Of a stretch of DNA of 64,000 nucleotides, positions 10,412 through 21,376 are shown piece by piece. The DNA comes from Eurosta solidaginis. Lineage: Eukaryota > Arthropoda > Insecta > Diptera > Tephritidae. The translations under genes were made by a program, and so were the position numbers. The stretch covers positions 192,818,028 through 192,882,027 of the forward strand of contig NC_090324.1 in the NCBI RefSeq assembly GCF_040869045.1, in the 5' to 3' direction. The first letter of the stretch is position 1; each line of letters starts with the position of its first letter. Under the pieces are notes generated by a model. It saw only the letters and a program-made list of their open reading frames with translations. It ran no database searches and was not told the origin of the DNA.

Positions 10412-12777
10412 CAGGGCCGCAGAGAGCCGAGCCGGGCCCCTGGGACAGTTCGCGTTTACGGGCCCCCCTAAAAAATAAAATCAATCAAGTAAAAAAAATA
10501 ACATAACACTCATAAATTTTTCAATTCATATTGTCAGTTTTATTGCATATAAAATAAGATTTACTGGAGCACTTACATAAATGAAATGTTAGATTTCATT
10601 GTTTGATTTACTTACATTAACTTGTTTTAAATATGTACATTTTAAGAGCTTGAATCAGCCAAGGAAAACCTTCCGTGCTTTTTGGTCTGCAAATATGAAA
10701 ATTACCTATTTAAAACTAATGCTGCGAGCAAGGCTGGACTCCAACGCCAATGTCCCAAGGCTTGTCAAGCGATTTTGGCTCATAGTAGAACGTAAAAAAT
10801 TTTTCACGCGGGATAATAGCTAAAAGAACGCTCCCCTTCAGCCACACTGACAGGAAGTGTGCAAAATATTCTTAATGCTATGCAGATGTTCGGAAATAAT
10901 ACTTCCATCTTCAAGTCACGAAATTTGTTCAGAAGTTGATATGGTTGCAGCGATTCACATCCCAAATTTGCTAAGTACATGGCTTTGAGATGAATGATTT
11001 CATCTATTAGATCTGTAGAAATATCGATACCGTAAATCGTGCAGGATGCCGCTGCCTTTTCTCTGAGCTCTTCTTCCGTCAGATCCTCATACTCCCACAA
11101 GAAACTAAATTTAATCGCAATGTCATTTACGGCTTCGAAACGTCTTGTCATGTTACCAATCAAGCAGTCCAAAAGTAGGTAAAAAACTTGCTGTTTGAAT
11201 TGAGTTTCGGAATCACACTCAGGTGATTCGCCAGGTAATTCATCGAAATGGCGCTGTTTATCTTCCTTTTTTTCTCTGCGAAGGTATTCACAACTCCTAT
11301 ATGATCGACCGTTGATCCCTGAATTTCTTCAATTCATCAATCAGACTACGTATGTTTTCTGTTCCCACGTCCAGTGTGGCATTTCTAGCTTGCAGTACCA
11401 GATTTCGATGGTTGATTACAATCAACACTTTGAGCCAAATATAGGCTAAGAAGATACACGCAAATTTCCCCATATATGCTTCAATACCTTTCAAATCCGT
11501 TGCTGTTTCTGAACTCAGATTCAAAAGCTTGATTTCATCAATAGCTTTCAATATTTGGGGAATGTGAGTTGCGAAAGGTTTCACACTATCCACACGAGCA
11601 GACTATCGTGTTTGTGACATGCTGTGCAAGGAGAGATTAGTTTTTTCCTTGAGAATTTCCCATCTCTGTGGGCTTGCGCTAAAGATATTATAAAATGTCT
11701 ACATAATACCGAAAATTGTGATGACTTCTGCACAACATTCAGCAGCTTGCACTCCACATAAATTTAAACTATGACAAGCACAAGGTGCAAATATTGCCAG
11801 GGACTCTGCGCTCCTTTGTAATGACCGCTCATATTACTGCCATTATCATACCCTTCCCCACGGCAGTCATCCAGTGGAATATTGTGCTTTTGTAGAATGC
11901 TGCGAATCAGCACAGCGATAGCTTCTCCTGTTTTTGCGTTACAATCGACAAACTCTAAGAAGCGTTCTTGGATTTTCCATTTTCCGGAGTCCTGTCTAAT
12001 AAAACATAACGCAATATAAAAACAGTCTGCTCAATATGCGCCGAATCAGAGGTTCCATCCACTATTACTGTGACGGAACTTCTCTCGCTTTCTATCTTTC
12101 TAATTACTTGACTTGCACAGATTTCTATGAACTCATTTTGTATTCCATCAGACAAATAATGTGCTTGGAGACGATTCTTTTTCTTGATCAGTTCCAAAAT
12201 ACCAAGAAAGTTTCCATGTTTTGGATTTCCGATCAATGAATTATCCCCTCTAAATGCCAATCCTTTTTCTCCAAGAAATAAAACAACATCAAGAATCCTG
12301 CGAAGTATCTCTCTCCAGTGAGTTGCTTCATTTTTAAGGGTTTCCGCTAAGAGAAAATCCACTGAACTTGCATTTCGAATTCTCATTTCATATTGGCGCC
12401 ACCCTATATAGCAAGTTTTATGATTTTGCCTATTTTCATGTTCAGGAATTCTGCCGTGTAAACTCTTCCAACTTTTTTCTTTAGAATAACTTGAAGACTT
12501 TGTCAAATCTGATCGGGTATTTTCGGAAATTTTACTGAAAAGCTGGAATGGAAAACAAAAAAGCGCTTCATTTGTTGCACTCTAAACGAGCCAATCTCGC
12601 TTTTCTTTTTGTCCGTTTTTTTTAGAGTAGTATGGAGTTTGACAAGCAACAAAATATGTATGTATCTATGAAATTCTAGTTAGAGTACTGTCAATACTGC
12701 TTTGCCTTGCCGGGCCCTCAAAAACAGTCCGGGCCCCAGGGCAATTGCCCTGGCTTCCCCCCCTCTCCGCGGCCCTG
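10412..12777 (-). mobile_element. hAT DNA transposon (ZMYM/DUF4371-type), defective
   Basis: The terminal inverted repeats begin CAGGGCCGC(A/G)GAGAG at both ends (10412 onward; reverse complement ending 12777), with a GGGCCC-rich subterminal part. An 8-bp target duplication with two mismatches flanks it: TTTACCGG (10404-10411) and TCTACCAG (12778-12785). hAT elements make 8-bp duplications. A broken transposase lies inside on the minus strand. Confidence 0.8.
10804..12506 (-). pseudogene. hAT transposase (broken)
   Basis: Read right to left. 12506-11955 encodes the N-terminal region typical of ZMYM1-like/DUF4371 hAT proteins: a HWREILRRILDVVLFLGE helix, LAFRGDNS, and an IVDGTSD segment holding the likely first catalytic Asp. 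11593-11297 is middle helical sequence. 11172-10804 is the C-terminal dimerisation domain ending LPVSVAEGERSFS. About 360 bp between the first two parts have lost their frame, and other stops are present. The intact enzyme would cut and paste the element. No obvious BED finger was seen. Confidence 0.8.
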
Positions 12778-12785
12778 TCTACCAG

Positions 12786-13379
12786 TAATCCTTACTCCTT
12801 GTAATCGCAAAAGTAATTGCTTGGTGGGTATGCACGCACGAATGTAGACAATTTCAAATTAATTTGTTCTTGCGCCAAGAATATTTTAATAAATTATTTT
12901 AAGATTTCATTTCCCCATTAATTTACTTCTAAACTAACCCGCCCTCTTCCCGGTTTATGTTAATTGAGAAAAAAAAATATATGTATATTAAAATGTGTAA
13001 TATATTTATTCTACTACGTTGGCAGCGAGAGGCCGTACTGTGAGCCTCTGTCGGCGTAGTTCCTGGTGATGTTGTTGTTGCTGGTAGTATGTTGTAGCAT
13101 ATACTCTTACTTTCAAAATTTAGTTAAAATAATTTAAGAAAAGTTTTTTATTGAATTAAAAATAAAAATACAGATTTAAACGCCGCAGTTTAACATAATG
13201 GTGTCATCCACAAAATCCCCAACGTCATTGTTCTTCCACTTTCGGCATATTTGTCACAGTTTAGACCACCTTTTTTGAATTGTTACCTATTCAGTAATAA
13301 AAAAATTTTGTTAAACTTCATTAATTTTAGTAGCAATACTATAAAAAATAAGGAATTTAAGTGAAAAAGTCACGTTCCT
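12786..13379. other. Non-coding interval
   Basis: AT-rich with one GC-richer stretch (about 13020-13070). I see no gene and no clear element. Confidence 0.5.
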
Positions 13380-13770
13380 TACAACATTACATTATTTGAT
13401 CTGAAATTCGCAAAATTTTCGAAATAATATTTATTTGGATCTATGAAAGCAATTGGATTACCTTTCTTTTGATGCATGTTAACATTTAAAATTCCTTAAG
13501 GATCATCCAAAAAAAAAATACTTTCCTTGCAACTTTACACTATTTGCTCTGACTACATATTAATGTTTGCGAATTCGCAATATTTTCCAAAAAATATTTA
13601 ATGGCTATAAGGAATTTTCCATCAAAAGAAAAGTAATTGAATTACATTTCTTTTGATGCATGTTAACATTTAGAGTTCCTTAAGGATAATCTAAAAAAAT
13701 TACTTTCCATCTAAAAAAAAATGACTTCCCCTACAACTTTACATTATTTACCCTGACAACTTATCCAATA
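13380..13770 (+). repeat. Degenerate tandem repeat, about 150-200 bp unit
   Basis: A block with TTTCTTTTGATGCATGTTAA begins near 13463 and recurs 184 bp later near 13647, in each case followed by ATTCCTTAAGGAT-like and ACTTTAC..TATTT sequence. A third partial unit starts near 13380 (ACATTACATTATTTGATCTG). The units differ by indels, so the array is old. Confidence 0.6.
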
Positions 13771-14123
13771 ATTTAAATAACTTTCCTTAAGTGAAACAGT
13801 CTCCAAACCACTCTATCACTCACTGCATTTAACATGGGTCGATGCTCCGTTCTTCTCCAGGGCTTTCTTGAACTTGCCTGTAAAAAATTAAGGACATTCA
13901 AATTAAGGTCATTAAAAACACTTGATCAGCCCAATCATGACTTTTGCATCAAAAGTTCCACTATAAATTTATTCACATCGAACAAGTAGCAAAATAACTT
14001 GATAATTAGGTCGATATTAATACAGAAAATTTTCATTCCATTACAATAATTTGAGGAAATCTTTTAGGTGGAACTTGTGATCACATTGAAGTTAAAATTT
14101 GGGTTATAAAGCTATCGTTTAAG
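13771..14123. other. Non-coding interval
   Basis: AT-rich, with no recognisable gene, repeat or RNA. Confidence 0.5.
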
Positions 14124-14290
14124 TGGACTGAATGTCCTGCATGCGATGTGTCCCCACATGACACCCACCATCTTTTCAATTGTTATGTGAAAAATACGCA
14201 TCTAACACTATTCTCCCATGGTCCACACCTGTTGAGACTACCATTTTCCTTTCTCTCCCGTTATAGGACTTTGATGAAGATTTGTGAATG
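14124..14290 (+). pseudogene. C-terminal fragment of a non-LTR element ORF2
   Basis: The frame from 14124 reads WTECPACDVSPHDTHHLFNC and then THLT..., a Cys-x2-Cys-x4-His-x7-Cys knuckle of the kind at the very end of Jockey-type ORF2 proteins. The similar terminal motif is known from fly elements; the assignment rests on that motif alone. A short A tract near 14391-14398 may mark the 3' end. The rest of the element is absent. Confidence 0.5.
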
Positions 14291-14674
14291 GCCGTGCTCA
14301 TTGAATGGGCGAAGCATAGTTAACATAACTACAACATGATCCTTGAAGTATCCATAGTGGTTCTGCGTTGGCGGTCGCCTGAAGACCGCTTAAAAAAAAT
14401 CACCCTTAGTCTAACATCGAATTGGGAATCAACATAAAAACCTGAAACTTTTCAGCATTTGTGTGTATACAGCAAAATCAAACCAATTAGAATAACCACT
14501 TGCAAAAGTCATTTCTAACTCAAATCAATGTGAAACCCCAAAAAGTTGGAATGGAGTGAAGCACTGGTAACACAACAAAATACATTTTGGATAAAACAAT
14601 GACAAAATAATTGACTTTTGCTGTTTCAACAGTTTGTTTATTATTTTGCCATAACAGCTGATTTGAGCAATCTT

Positions 14675-14761
14675 ACCTCGTGTTCCAATGGTACATGAAC
14701 CAGATACGGATAGAGATTTAACATGCAAATGCAACAACAATGTACCATTGGAACACGAGGT
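14675..14761. repeat. Perfect 22-bp inverted repeat with 43-nt loop
   Basis: 14675-14696 and 14740-14761 are exact reverse complements (arms start ACCTCGTGTTCC and end GGAACACGAGGT). The transcript of either strand would fold into a 22-bp stem. It lies just left of a foldback element whose arms are unrelated in sequence. Confidence 0.75.
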
Positions 14762-14774
14762 TAGTGTTCTCGTA

Positions 14775-15508
14775 GGCAAGGTGCAGACGAGGCTACGCGT
14801 CATCCACGCGTACACGATATTTCATGAAGCTACAATTCCTCTACGCTTCAAGATCTGCATACGTAGCTACTTCCAAGCGTCGCTATAAAATGAAAAATAT
14901 TTCTAAAAAAATTAAACAAATTAATTTATGCTGTATAAAACAAAAGTTGATTGTGTATTAAATTAAAATCGAAAGTTTTCACCGCAGCGCATAAGTGAAA
15001 AAAAGAACTTTAGCAAGTTTGCAAACGAAAAATTGTAAACATCTTTTTCTTGCTCTTTTCTAGGCGTATTTACGCCTAGCGACCAAAATTGCTGTACGGC
15101 TAGCTACACATGAAACTTTCATGCTTTGTTGCTTTCATGCAGCTGACGCCTCGTACGCAGCTCTTTATCCAAGTACATGTGTTCGACATCAAAGCGTACA
15201 GATTTCGCCTTCAGCGTCTATGAAGCGTAGCCTCGTGTGCACCTTGCCTTAATCAGATTATGCTATGCTTCACATTTTTACAAACTTTTGTGTTGTGCTT
15301 CTGTTGCTATAAAGATATAGTAAAAACTTTCCTTTTTGATTTTATATACAATCAACTTTAGTATAATTGCAATTATACAGTATAAATTAATTTGTTTATT
15401 TTTTTTTTTAATATTTTTTTTTGTAGCGACGCATATCTTGAAGAAGAATCGTACCTACATGAAATATCGTGTACGCGTGGATGACGCGTAGCCTATGTAC
15501 ACCTTGCC
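14775..15508. mobile_element. Foldback element with long inverted arms
   Basis: The ends are GGCAAGGT...ACCTTGCC flanked by TA on both sides (14773-14774, 15509-15510). The outermost ~55 bases (including ACGCGTCATCCACGCGTACA) match well. Imperfect pairing continues to about 14972 on the left and from about 15335 on the right, including an ATTAATTTAT..CTGTATAA block in each arm. A second end-like segment (GTGTGCACCTTGCC, ending 15248) lies inside, suggesting a nested or rearranged copy. There is no coding region, and the class is unknown. Confidence 0.65.
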
Positions 15509-15510
15509 TA

Positions 15511-16161
15511 AGTGCACATAATCCCCTGATAATTCACGAAACACACTTCGGGCTTATTGGGGTAAACGCAATATTTTTGAGGATGGTAATTTACAAGCGA
15601 TCATCTGCAAGCAGCAAATAATTCAACTTCAAGAGAATCGAAGTTGTTTATTTTGTATAAAAATGTTAAAGAAATGAAATTATGTTACGATTATTTAATA
15701 CGGAGTCAAAAGCTCGCTTATTACCCTCGAAAGTGTTGGCGTTAAGTATGTTACCCCAAGAAAATACTGTGATGTCATTTATTTGATGCTGTTGGCAAAC
15801 AAAGAATGTGGACATACATATTAAAAGATACTGTTTGTGAATTAATTTGGGTAATTCTATATAACAGCATGAACCTATAAATACAAGTCCAAAAATATCG
15901 GAAGATGTATCAAAAGATGCGTCTTGGACCCAGAATGGGAATCCAAAAACGGAAAACAAAAATTGTGAGTTGTTCAAAATATGGTTATTCTATACGAAAG
16001 CATGACACTCTAAATACACGTCCAATAATATCGGGAAGAGTGTCAAAAAACACTGGCCGGTCCCCTTTATACACAAAATTATTTCCTGTGTACACCAACA
16101 TTACAACGACCACACGACAAGTTGCAATTCCTTTTGCAAGAATCTCTTCACAGACTCAAAA
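15511..16161. repeat. Repeat segment, copy 1 (non-coding), left flank of a MITE
   Basis: About 15911-16161 is repeated at about 16985-17275 in the same orientation (offset about 1.07 kb). Markers shared by both include TCTATACGAAAGCAT and ATATCGGGAAG. The copy is interrupted at 16161 by the MITE and continues at 16681. 15511-15910 holds nothing I can name. Confidence 0.55.
16154..16161. repeat. Target-site duplication of MITE, left copy
   Basis: ACTCAAAA, repeated exactly at 16681-16688. The undisturbed site with a single copy is seen near 17270-17280 in the neighbouring repeat. Confidence 0.8.
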
Positions 16162-16680
16162 GGTAATAGTCTAGTTGAGGGGTCGACTGCTAATACGCTA
16201 CCAAAAATATCGAGAGAGGTCTGGAACGACGCGTCTTGACATCAGTATTAATAATCCGAAGGCGGAAAATAAAAATTTTAACGCGTTCAAAAGATATTAA
16301 CGAAAAACCGAAAAAATACCCGCGGGTACCTCCGAAACCGGGGGTCGGATCCATAGTATTTTTGCGCAGAACACTTTTCTGCGTTGGCGGCCTTCGGCCG
16401 CGATTATAAAAAATAACCCTGGGCTACGCCATGCCAAGTCCGGGTGTGTGGTATAACCGTGGCTACCGCCACGGTGATGCACAATTTTTTTTGTGGGTAC
16501 GAACACAACAACAACCACATGGAAATCGCCAACTTCAACTGCAAATATCTCCGGACAGAGATAAAATTTTTCTTTTCCGCCGTCGGATTATTGTTCTCGA
16601 TATTAATACGCGTCTTTTGACACCTCTCTCGATATTTTTGGTAGCGTATTAGCAGTCGACCCCTCAACTAGACTATTACC
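16162..16680. mobile_element. 519-bp MITE with long terminal inverted repeats
   Basis: Starts GGTAATAGTCTAGTTGAGGG and ends with the exact reverse complement. About 41 bases at each end are perfect and the arms extend to about 120 bases. The 8-bp target duplication ACTCAAAA fits hAT-, P- or Merlin-like transposases. The open frames inside are by-products of the inverted arms, so the element is non-autonomous. Confidence 0.85.
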
Positions 16681-16688
16681 ACTCAAAA
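16681..16688. repeat. Target-site duplication of MITE, right copy
   Basis: ACTCAAAA, matching 16154-16161. Confidence 0.8.
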
Positions 16689-16789
16689 TTTGTGTTTTTA
16701 TATTCGCGTTTCTGGGTCCAGGACGCATATTTTGCTACACCGGTTTGGAGACCAAAACTAAAACGTCAAACCACTTATGTTCGCAATTT

Positions 16790-16975
16790 TTTTTGTGGGT
16801 ACAACAACATTACAACACCCACATGAAAATCACTATCTTCAATTGCAAATATCTCCGGACGGAGATAAAATTTTTCTTTTCCGCCTTCGGATTATTGTTG
16901 TTAAGGTCAATACGCGTCTTTTGACACATCTCTCGATATTTTTGGACGCGTATTAGCAGTGTCATTCTGTCGTAC
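16790..16975. mobile_element. Truncated relative of the MITE
   Basis: Diverged copy of the right half of the 16162-16680 element. It shares CAAATATCTCCGGAC.GAGAT, TTCCGCC.TCGGATTATTGTT and TCTCTCGATATTTTTGG...CGTATTAGCAGT. No left arm was found. Confidence 0.6.
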
Positions 16976-17370
16976 AGAATTACCAAAAGATGTGTCTTGG
17001 ACCCATAATGCGAATCCGAAAACGGAAAAAAAAATTTTTGAGTCGTTGAAATGATGGCAATTCTATACGAAAGCATAACACTCTTAATTCATGTCCAAAA
17101 ATATCGGGAAGGGTGTCAAAAAACGCTGGCCGGTCCCCCAATGGGGTGCATTCAAAATTTAATCCGTGCAAAAAATCCCTTTTTACAAAAAATTTTTTCC
17201 TGTGTACACCAACATTACAACAACCACACAAAAAGTTGCAATTTCTTTTGCAAGTATCTCTTCACAGACTCAAAATTTGTGTTTTTATATTCGCGTTTCT
17301 GGGTCCAAAACGCATATTTTGATACATCTCCCGATATTTTTGGACGTTTATTTAGAGTTTGGTTGTTGTT
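16976..17370. repeat. Repeat segment, copy 2 (holds the empty MITE site)
   Basis: Same-direction copy of the segment at 15911-16161 plus 16681-16740. It contains CTTCACAGACTCAAAATTTG uninterrupted, which shows the site before MITE insertion. Its ends also form an imperfect inverted pair (GGACCCA...; TGGGTCC...), so it is probably another MITE-like unit. Confidence 0.55.
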
Positions 17371-17633
17371 GTAGCACTGATTTATTTAGAGTGTATAGAA
17401 TCACCTAAATTAATTATCATACATATCTTTAAATATGTCCACATTCTTTTTCTTTGACAACAAGATCATAAACAAATGACACCATAGTATCTGCTTGTTA
17501 CCCCCAGTAGACTAACACTTTCGAGGGTGGTATAAAAAGGCGAGCGTTTCCTCCCGTATTAAATAAGCGGAACATAATAGCTATTTATTTCACATTTTTA
17601 TAAAAAAAAAAAACAATTTTCTTTAGCTCACAA
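17371..17633. other. Non-coding interval
   Basis: AT-rich; no gene or clear repeat seen. Confidence 0.45.
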
Positions 17634-18056
17634 CTGCTAAAACTAGTCAAAAAATATCGCGAGAGGTGTCAAGAGGCGCCTTTGAACTCAGAACAACGAA
17701 TCTGAAAGCGGAAATTGAAAATTTTATATCTGTGCAGAGATATTTTTAGTTAAAGTTCGCATTTTTCATGTGATTATTGTAATGTTGTTGTTCACAGGAA
17801 AACATTTTATGTACGAAAGGAATTTGCACTGATTTAATTTTGATTCCACCTCCTTGGTGGTAATTTTTTATAAGCGCGGCCGAAGGCCAAAATTCTATGG
17901 ATCACACCGCCGGTTTCGGAGGGAGCAGTGGTCATTTTTCGGGTTTTCGTTAATACATTTTGGGTAACTGCAAATATCTCTGCACAGATTCGTTGTTCTG
18001 AGTTCAAAGCGCTTCTATTGGCACCTCTCCCGATATATTTTGACTAGTTTTAGCAG
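17634..18056. mobile_element. Second MITE, 423 bp
   Basis: The ends CTGCTAAAACTAGTCA and TGACTAGTTTTAGCAG are exact inverted repeats, and the arms match imperfectly for about 70 bases. It shares internal words with the 16162 element (AATATCG.GAGAGGTGTCAA; GCGGCCGAAGGCC), so the two belong to one family. No clear target duplication was seen. Confidence 0.7.
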
Positions 18057-18126
18057 GCGTGTGCGAAAGAAAAGAATTACCAGCAAAAATTGTGCCATCA
18101 AACATATGTATGTATATAACTACATA

Positions 18127-18330
18127 CCCATATTATGGTGATCAAAAACAAAGTCAGTCCTGCGTTGGACGGACAAAACTTCAACTAATTTGGTTATCAC
18201 CATAATACCCGCATTTACTCAGAACCATTCATATTATGACGACACCAAACAATATTCCTGATTTCTGTCAGGTCCATAATATGTAACACTGATTTGGTGT
18301 CTTCATATTAAGGGTAAGTTCTGCAATATA
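18127..18330. repeat. Two small adjacent inverted repeats
   Basis: TATTATGGTGAT (18131-18142) pairs exactly with 18196-18207. A second imperfect pair follows (ATTATGACGACACCAAA near 18231; TTTGGTGTCTTCATATTA near 18293). Each could be a tiny MITE remnant. Nothing coding. Confidence 0.4.
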
Positions 18331-18899
18331 TTTTCAAACTTGCACTGCTACAACAACAAAAAAGTTAGTTATACTAAAATACCTAAACATTTACTTACCT
18401 CGGATAATCCAACGTTGAAGTGGCGTCTTGGAGAAGCCCTTTTGTGGCTGATAAAAGCTGGAGATTTTGTTTTTGAACGTTCGCCCGTTTTTCTTTAGCG
18501 AATCCCGAATTATTGCGCGAAAATAATGTCGCACACTTTTCTGTTATATTTTTTTTTTTTTGTTTTTAATGTTCTTACTCACTTGAACACTTGTAAAATT
18601 CATTTTTATTAAATTCTTTCGCAATGAGACGCGTTTTGCTTAAAAAATTTACATAAATGGTGGCGAAATCTGTAGTATCTTATTGTTTCATTCCTACATC
18701 ATACTACTGTTTCATTCGCACATCTTAGAAATTTACCACAATTACGAAAAATGTCCCACAAATGTGAGTTGGTGTTAGTTGTGTCCAAAAAGAAATTGAG
18801 ATAGTGTTGGTTTTAGAGGTGAAAATAGCAAAATGTGGTTAGCCATGGTTAGCAGGGTATGTTTGGATTAAGAAAATTTCATAAATATATATGGGCACA
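18331..18899. other. Non-coding interval, possible remnant of a minus-strand exon
   Basis: On the minus strand, GAG|GTAAGTAA at 18401-18391 is a near-ideal 5' splice site. Upstream (to about 18640) there is only a short frame that stops after about 30 codons. I do not claim a gene. Confidence 0.2.
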
Positions 18900-20172
18900 G
18901 ATTCACGTTGTGTAGTGACAACGAAGCTTTAAAACAAATCTTTAATCCAAATAAAGACACGTCAAGTATTACGGCATCTAGACTTCAACGATGGGCGGTT
19001 ATGTTATCAATATATTATTATGAATTTAAGTACCGTCCTGCTAAACATAATACACCAGCAGATGCTATGTCACGTCTACCATTGAATGATGACACACGTA
19101 TAGAATCAGTGCATAATTTGTCAGACGCAATAGATTTGCCCATTAGTGTAGATAAGATACAAAATTACACTGATAACGACAAAGTTTTATCTAAAGTTAT
19201 AAGTTATGTAAAAGGTAATTGGCCGGTAAATATTACGCCAGATCTCAAAAGTTGGTTCAATATACGTAAATTTTATCTAGTGATAATTATTTTTATACTA
19301 CCGGGATAGAGTAGTAATACTTGAAAAATTGCAAAACGAGGTACTTAAGATTCTACATGAAAATCATGATGGAATCGTTTGAATGAAAATGTATGCAAGA
19401 AGTTCAGTTTGGTGGCCAAAAATAGACAGTAGCATAGAAAGCCACGTAAAAAGTTGTTTTGTTTGCCAGTCTACGCAAAAAATTCCAAAAGAAATTGTCA
19501 AAAGTAAATGGCCCGAATGTAACAAACCTTTTGAAAGAGTTCATTTAGATTTTTTTTATTTTGAATCTAAAACACTTTACATTTTTATTGATTCTTTCAG
19601 CAAATATATTGCTGTCAAATACTTACCGAAAACAGATGCAATTAGTTTAACTAACAGGTTGCAATCAGCTTTTAGAATTTTCGGTTACCCAAAAGTTTTA
19701 GTTACGGACAATGGTCCGCCATTCTCTTATTATCAATTTGAACAGTTTGCCACAAAATTAAACATTAAATTAATGAAATTGCCGGCATATCATCCGCAAA
19801 GTAATGGGTTAGCGGAACGAGGTGTTCAAACAATTAAAAAAATACTTAACCGACGGAAGTTTAAAGTCTTTATCGATTCAAGCAAAACTAAATAAAATTT
19901 TAATGTGTTATAACAATACGCCTTGCACAACAACAAATAAAAGTCCATCAAGCCTTGTTTTTTCATATGTACCTAGGACATTATTAAATTCCTTACAAAA
20001 GAAAATTACATTTAACACAAAAGAAAATAAAGTTATAACTTATCAAAATAAGGATCTATCTAGTAAATCTAAATTATGTGAATCAAATTTAAAAAAGGGG
20101 AAAAAGTACTATATAGAAACCATTTTAAAAGTGTTGTTAAATGGATTCCAGCCACCATACATAAGCAAATAA
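18900..20172 (+). pseudogene. pol: Ty3-type pol: RNase H end and integrase (broken)
   Basis: 18900-19310 reads LCSDNEALKQIF (RNase H end with its Asp) and then the WAVMLS..EFKYRPAKHNTPADAMSR connection typical of K02A2.6-like/Mag-type pol. After a frameshift, LHENHDGI and SCFVCQS supply the His2-Cys2 zinc finger, with a TGA stop at 19380-19382. The integrase core follows, with all three acidic residues: HLDFF, VTDNGPPF and GLAERG. It breaks again near 19850. Integrase would insert the cDNA into the chromosome. Confidence 0.8.
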
Positions 20173-20593
20173 GCTCCAATACTTATCAAATTAATGTTGA
20201 AAATTCTATAAGATTTGTACACAAAAATCAGTTACGATATTCTACATTAGAAGACAAATTTAACCCCTTGTTACCGGAAAATTACCTCAAGAGGTCGAGT
20301 CTGAAAAAATGATTCTGTAATATCAAAAAAGAAAAATAAATATACGTCGTAGACCTACTAACCTTCGCAGATCTACGCGTAAAAAACAAAAACCCAACAA
20401 ACTTTGTTATGATAGAAAATAGAAACTAAAATTAACTGAAATGTATAATAAATTTAAGTTAATCCAATTGGAAAATATTAAATTATCATATCTATGAAAT
20501 ATCTTAACGATATACATTGTAAAATTACTGAGCATTGAAATTAATGAAATTACAATTTATATATTAATGAAAACAATAAAAACAAGGGGAAAA

Positions 20594-20868
20594 TGTTATG
20601 TATTTATACATTACATAAATTCTTATTTATATTATACTTCATACATATATCATAGTACCGAAATATCTAACTATACAACACTAATGTAATACGCATCACT
20701 AAGTAGCATAATATGTACTTTAACGTTATGTATGTACTTGGTATGCATAAAAAGAGTGTTACTTAAATATTTGCAAAGATGGAACTACTCACTTCGAATA
20801 GAGCGACATAAGAATAAAGAGCTAAATTAAAACGCGCGTTCGTCTTTCATTTTCGACTCAAGGTCATA
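20594..20868 (+). repeat. 3' LTR of the Ty3-type element
   Basis: Begins TGTTATGTATTTATAC directly after a polypurine tract. The right end is placed near 20868, where env-like sequence of element B takes over. The 5' LTR is absent, so the length cannot be checked. Confidence 0.5.
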
Positions 20869-21362
20869 ATAAGCATATTCAAGCGCCTGTATTTCATTTT
20901 TAAAAGGTAGTGTGCCAGTTTGTGATAAAATATTTTCGATATCTCCTTTATTTAAGACTTGTGAGTGAACAATTCCTTGTTTTGCTAACTGGGCTGCATT
21001 TAAGATTTTCGAAATTTCACCTTTTATTATTCCTAACTTATTAAATAGTGTTTGTTCAAAAAGCTGCGTATTGTCTTCGTTTATTTTGCCGCGATTCTGT
21101 TATGTCCATCTAAAATTGTATTACCGGTCCTTATAAGATATTCGTTTATTTCGTGTTGTTTGTTGTTGTTTTCTGTCAGAGTGTGTGTTTGTGACATGAT
21201 TTGGTCCCAGTCAGTAGCGTCGGGATTTCCTGCTAACCACTTCCAAGCAGACCCTATCCAGTTAATTGATCGTTTGTGTTTCGTAGCGTTTTTGGTTCGT
21301 AACTGGTCCAGTACATTGTCTATCTCAGTAAGTTCATGTTCTAGTTGCGGAAATAAAATGCT

Positions 21363-21376
21363 TGTCTTACTAACTT
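21363..21376. repeat. 14-bp target-site duplication, left copy
   Basis: TGTCTTACTAACTT, repeated exactly at 21798-21811. Confidence 0.85.

Larger units (their letters stand above)
18900..20868 (+). mobile_element. Ty3-type LTR element, 5'-truncated
   Basis: The RNase H tail and integrase of a Ty3-family pol (18900-20172) are followed by a purine-rich tract (AAACAAGGGGAAAA) and a 3' LTR starting TGTTATG at 20594. gag, protease and most of RT are missing. The right end abuts errantivirus element B at about 20868. Confidence 0.75.

Noticed and set aside
14525..14888. Frames over the 22-bp hairpin on both strands
   Set aside because: The two strands encode mirror-like peptides because of the inverted repeat; no domain.
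16297..17408. Several overlapping frames on both strands
   Set aside because: Produced by inverted arms and direct repeats of MITEs; sequences mirror each other and match no protein.
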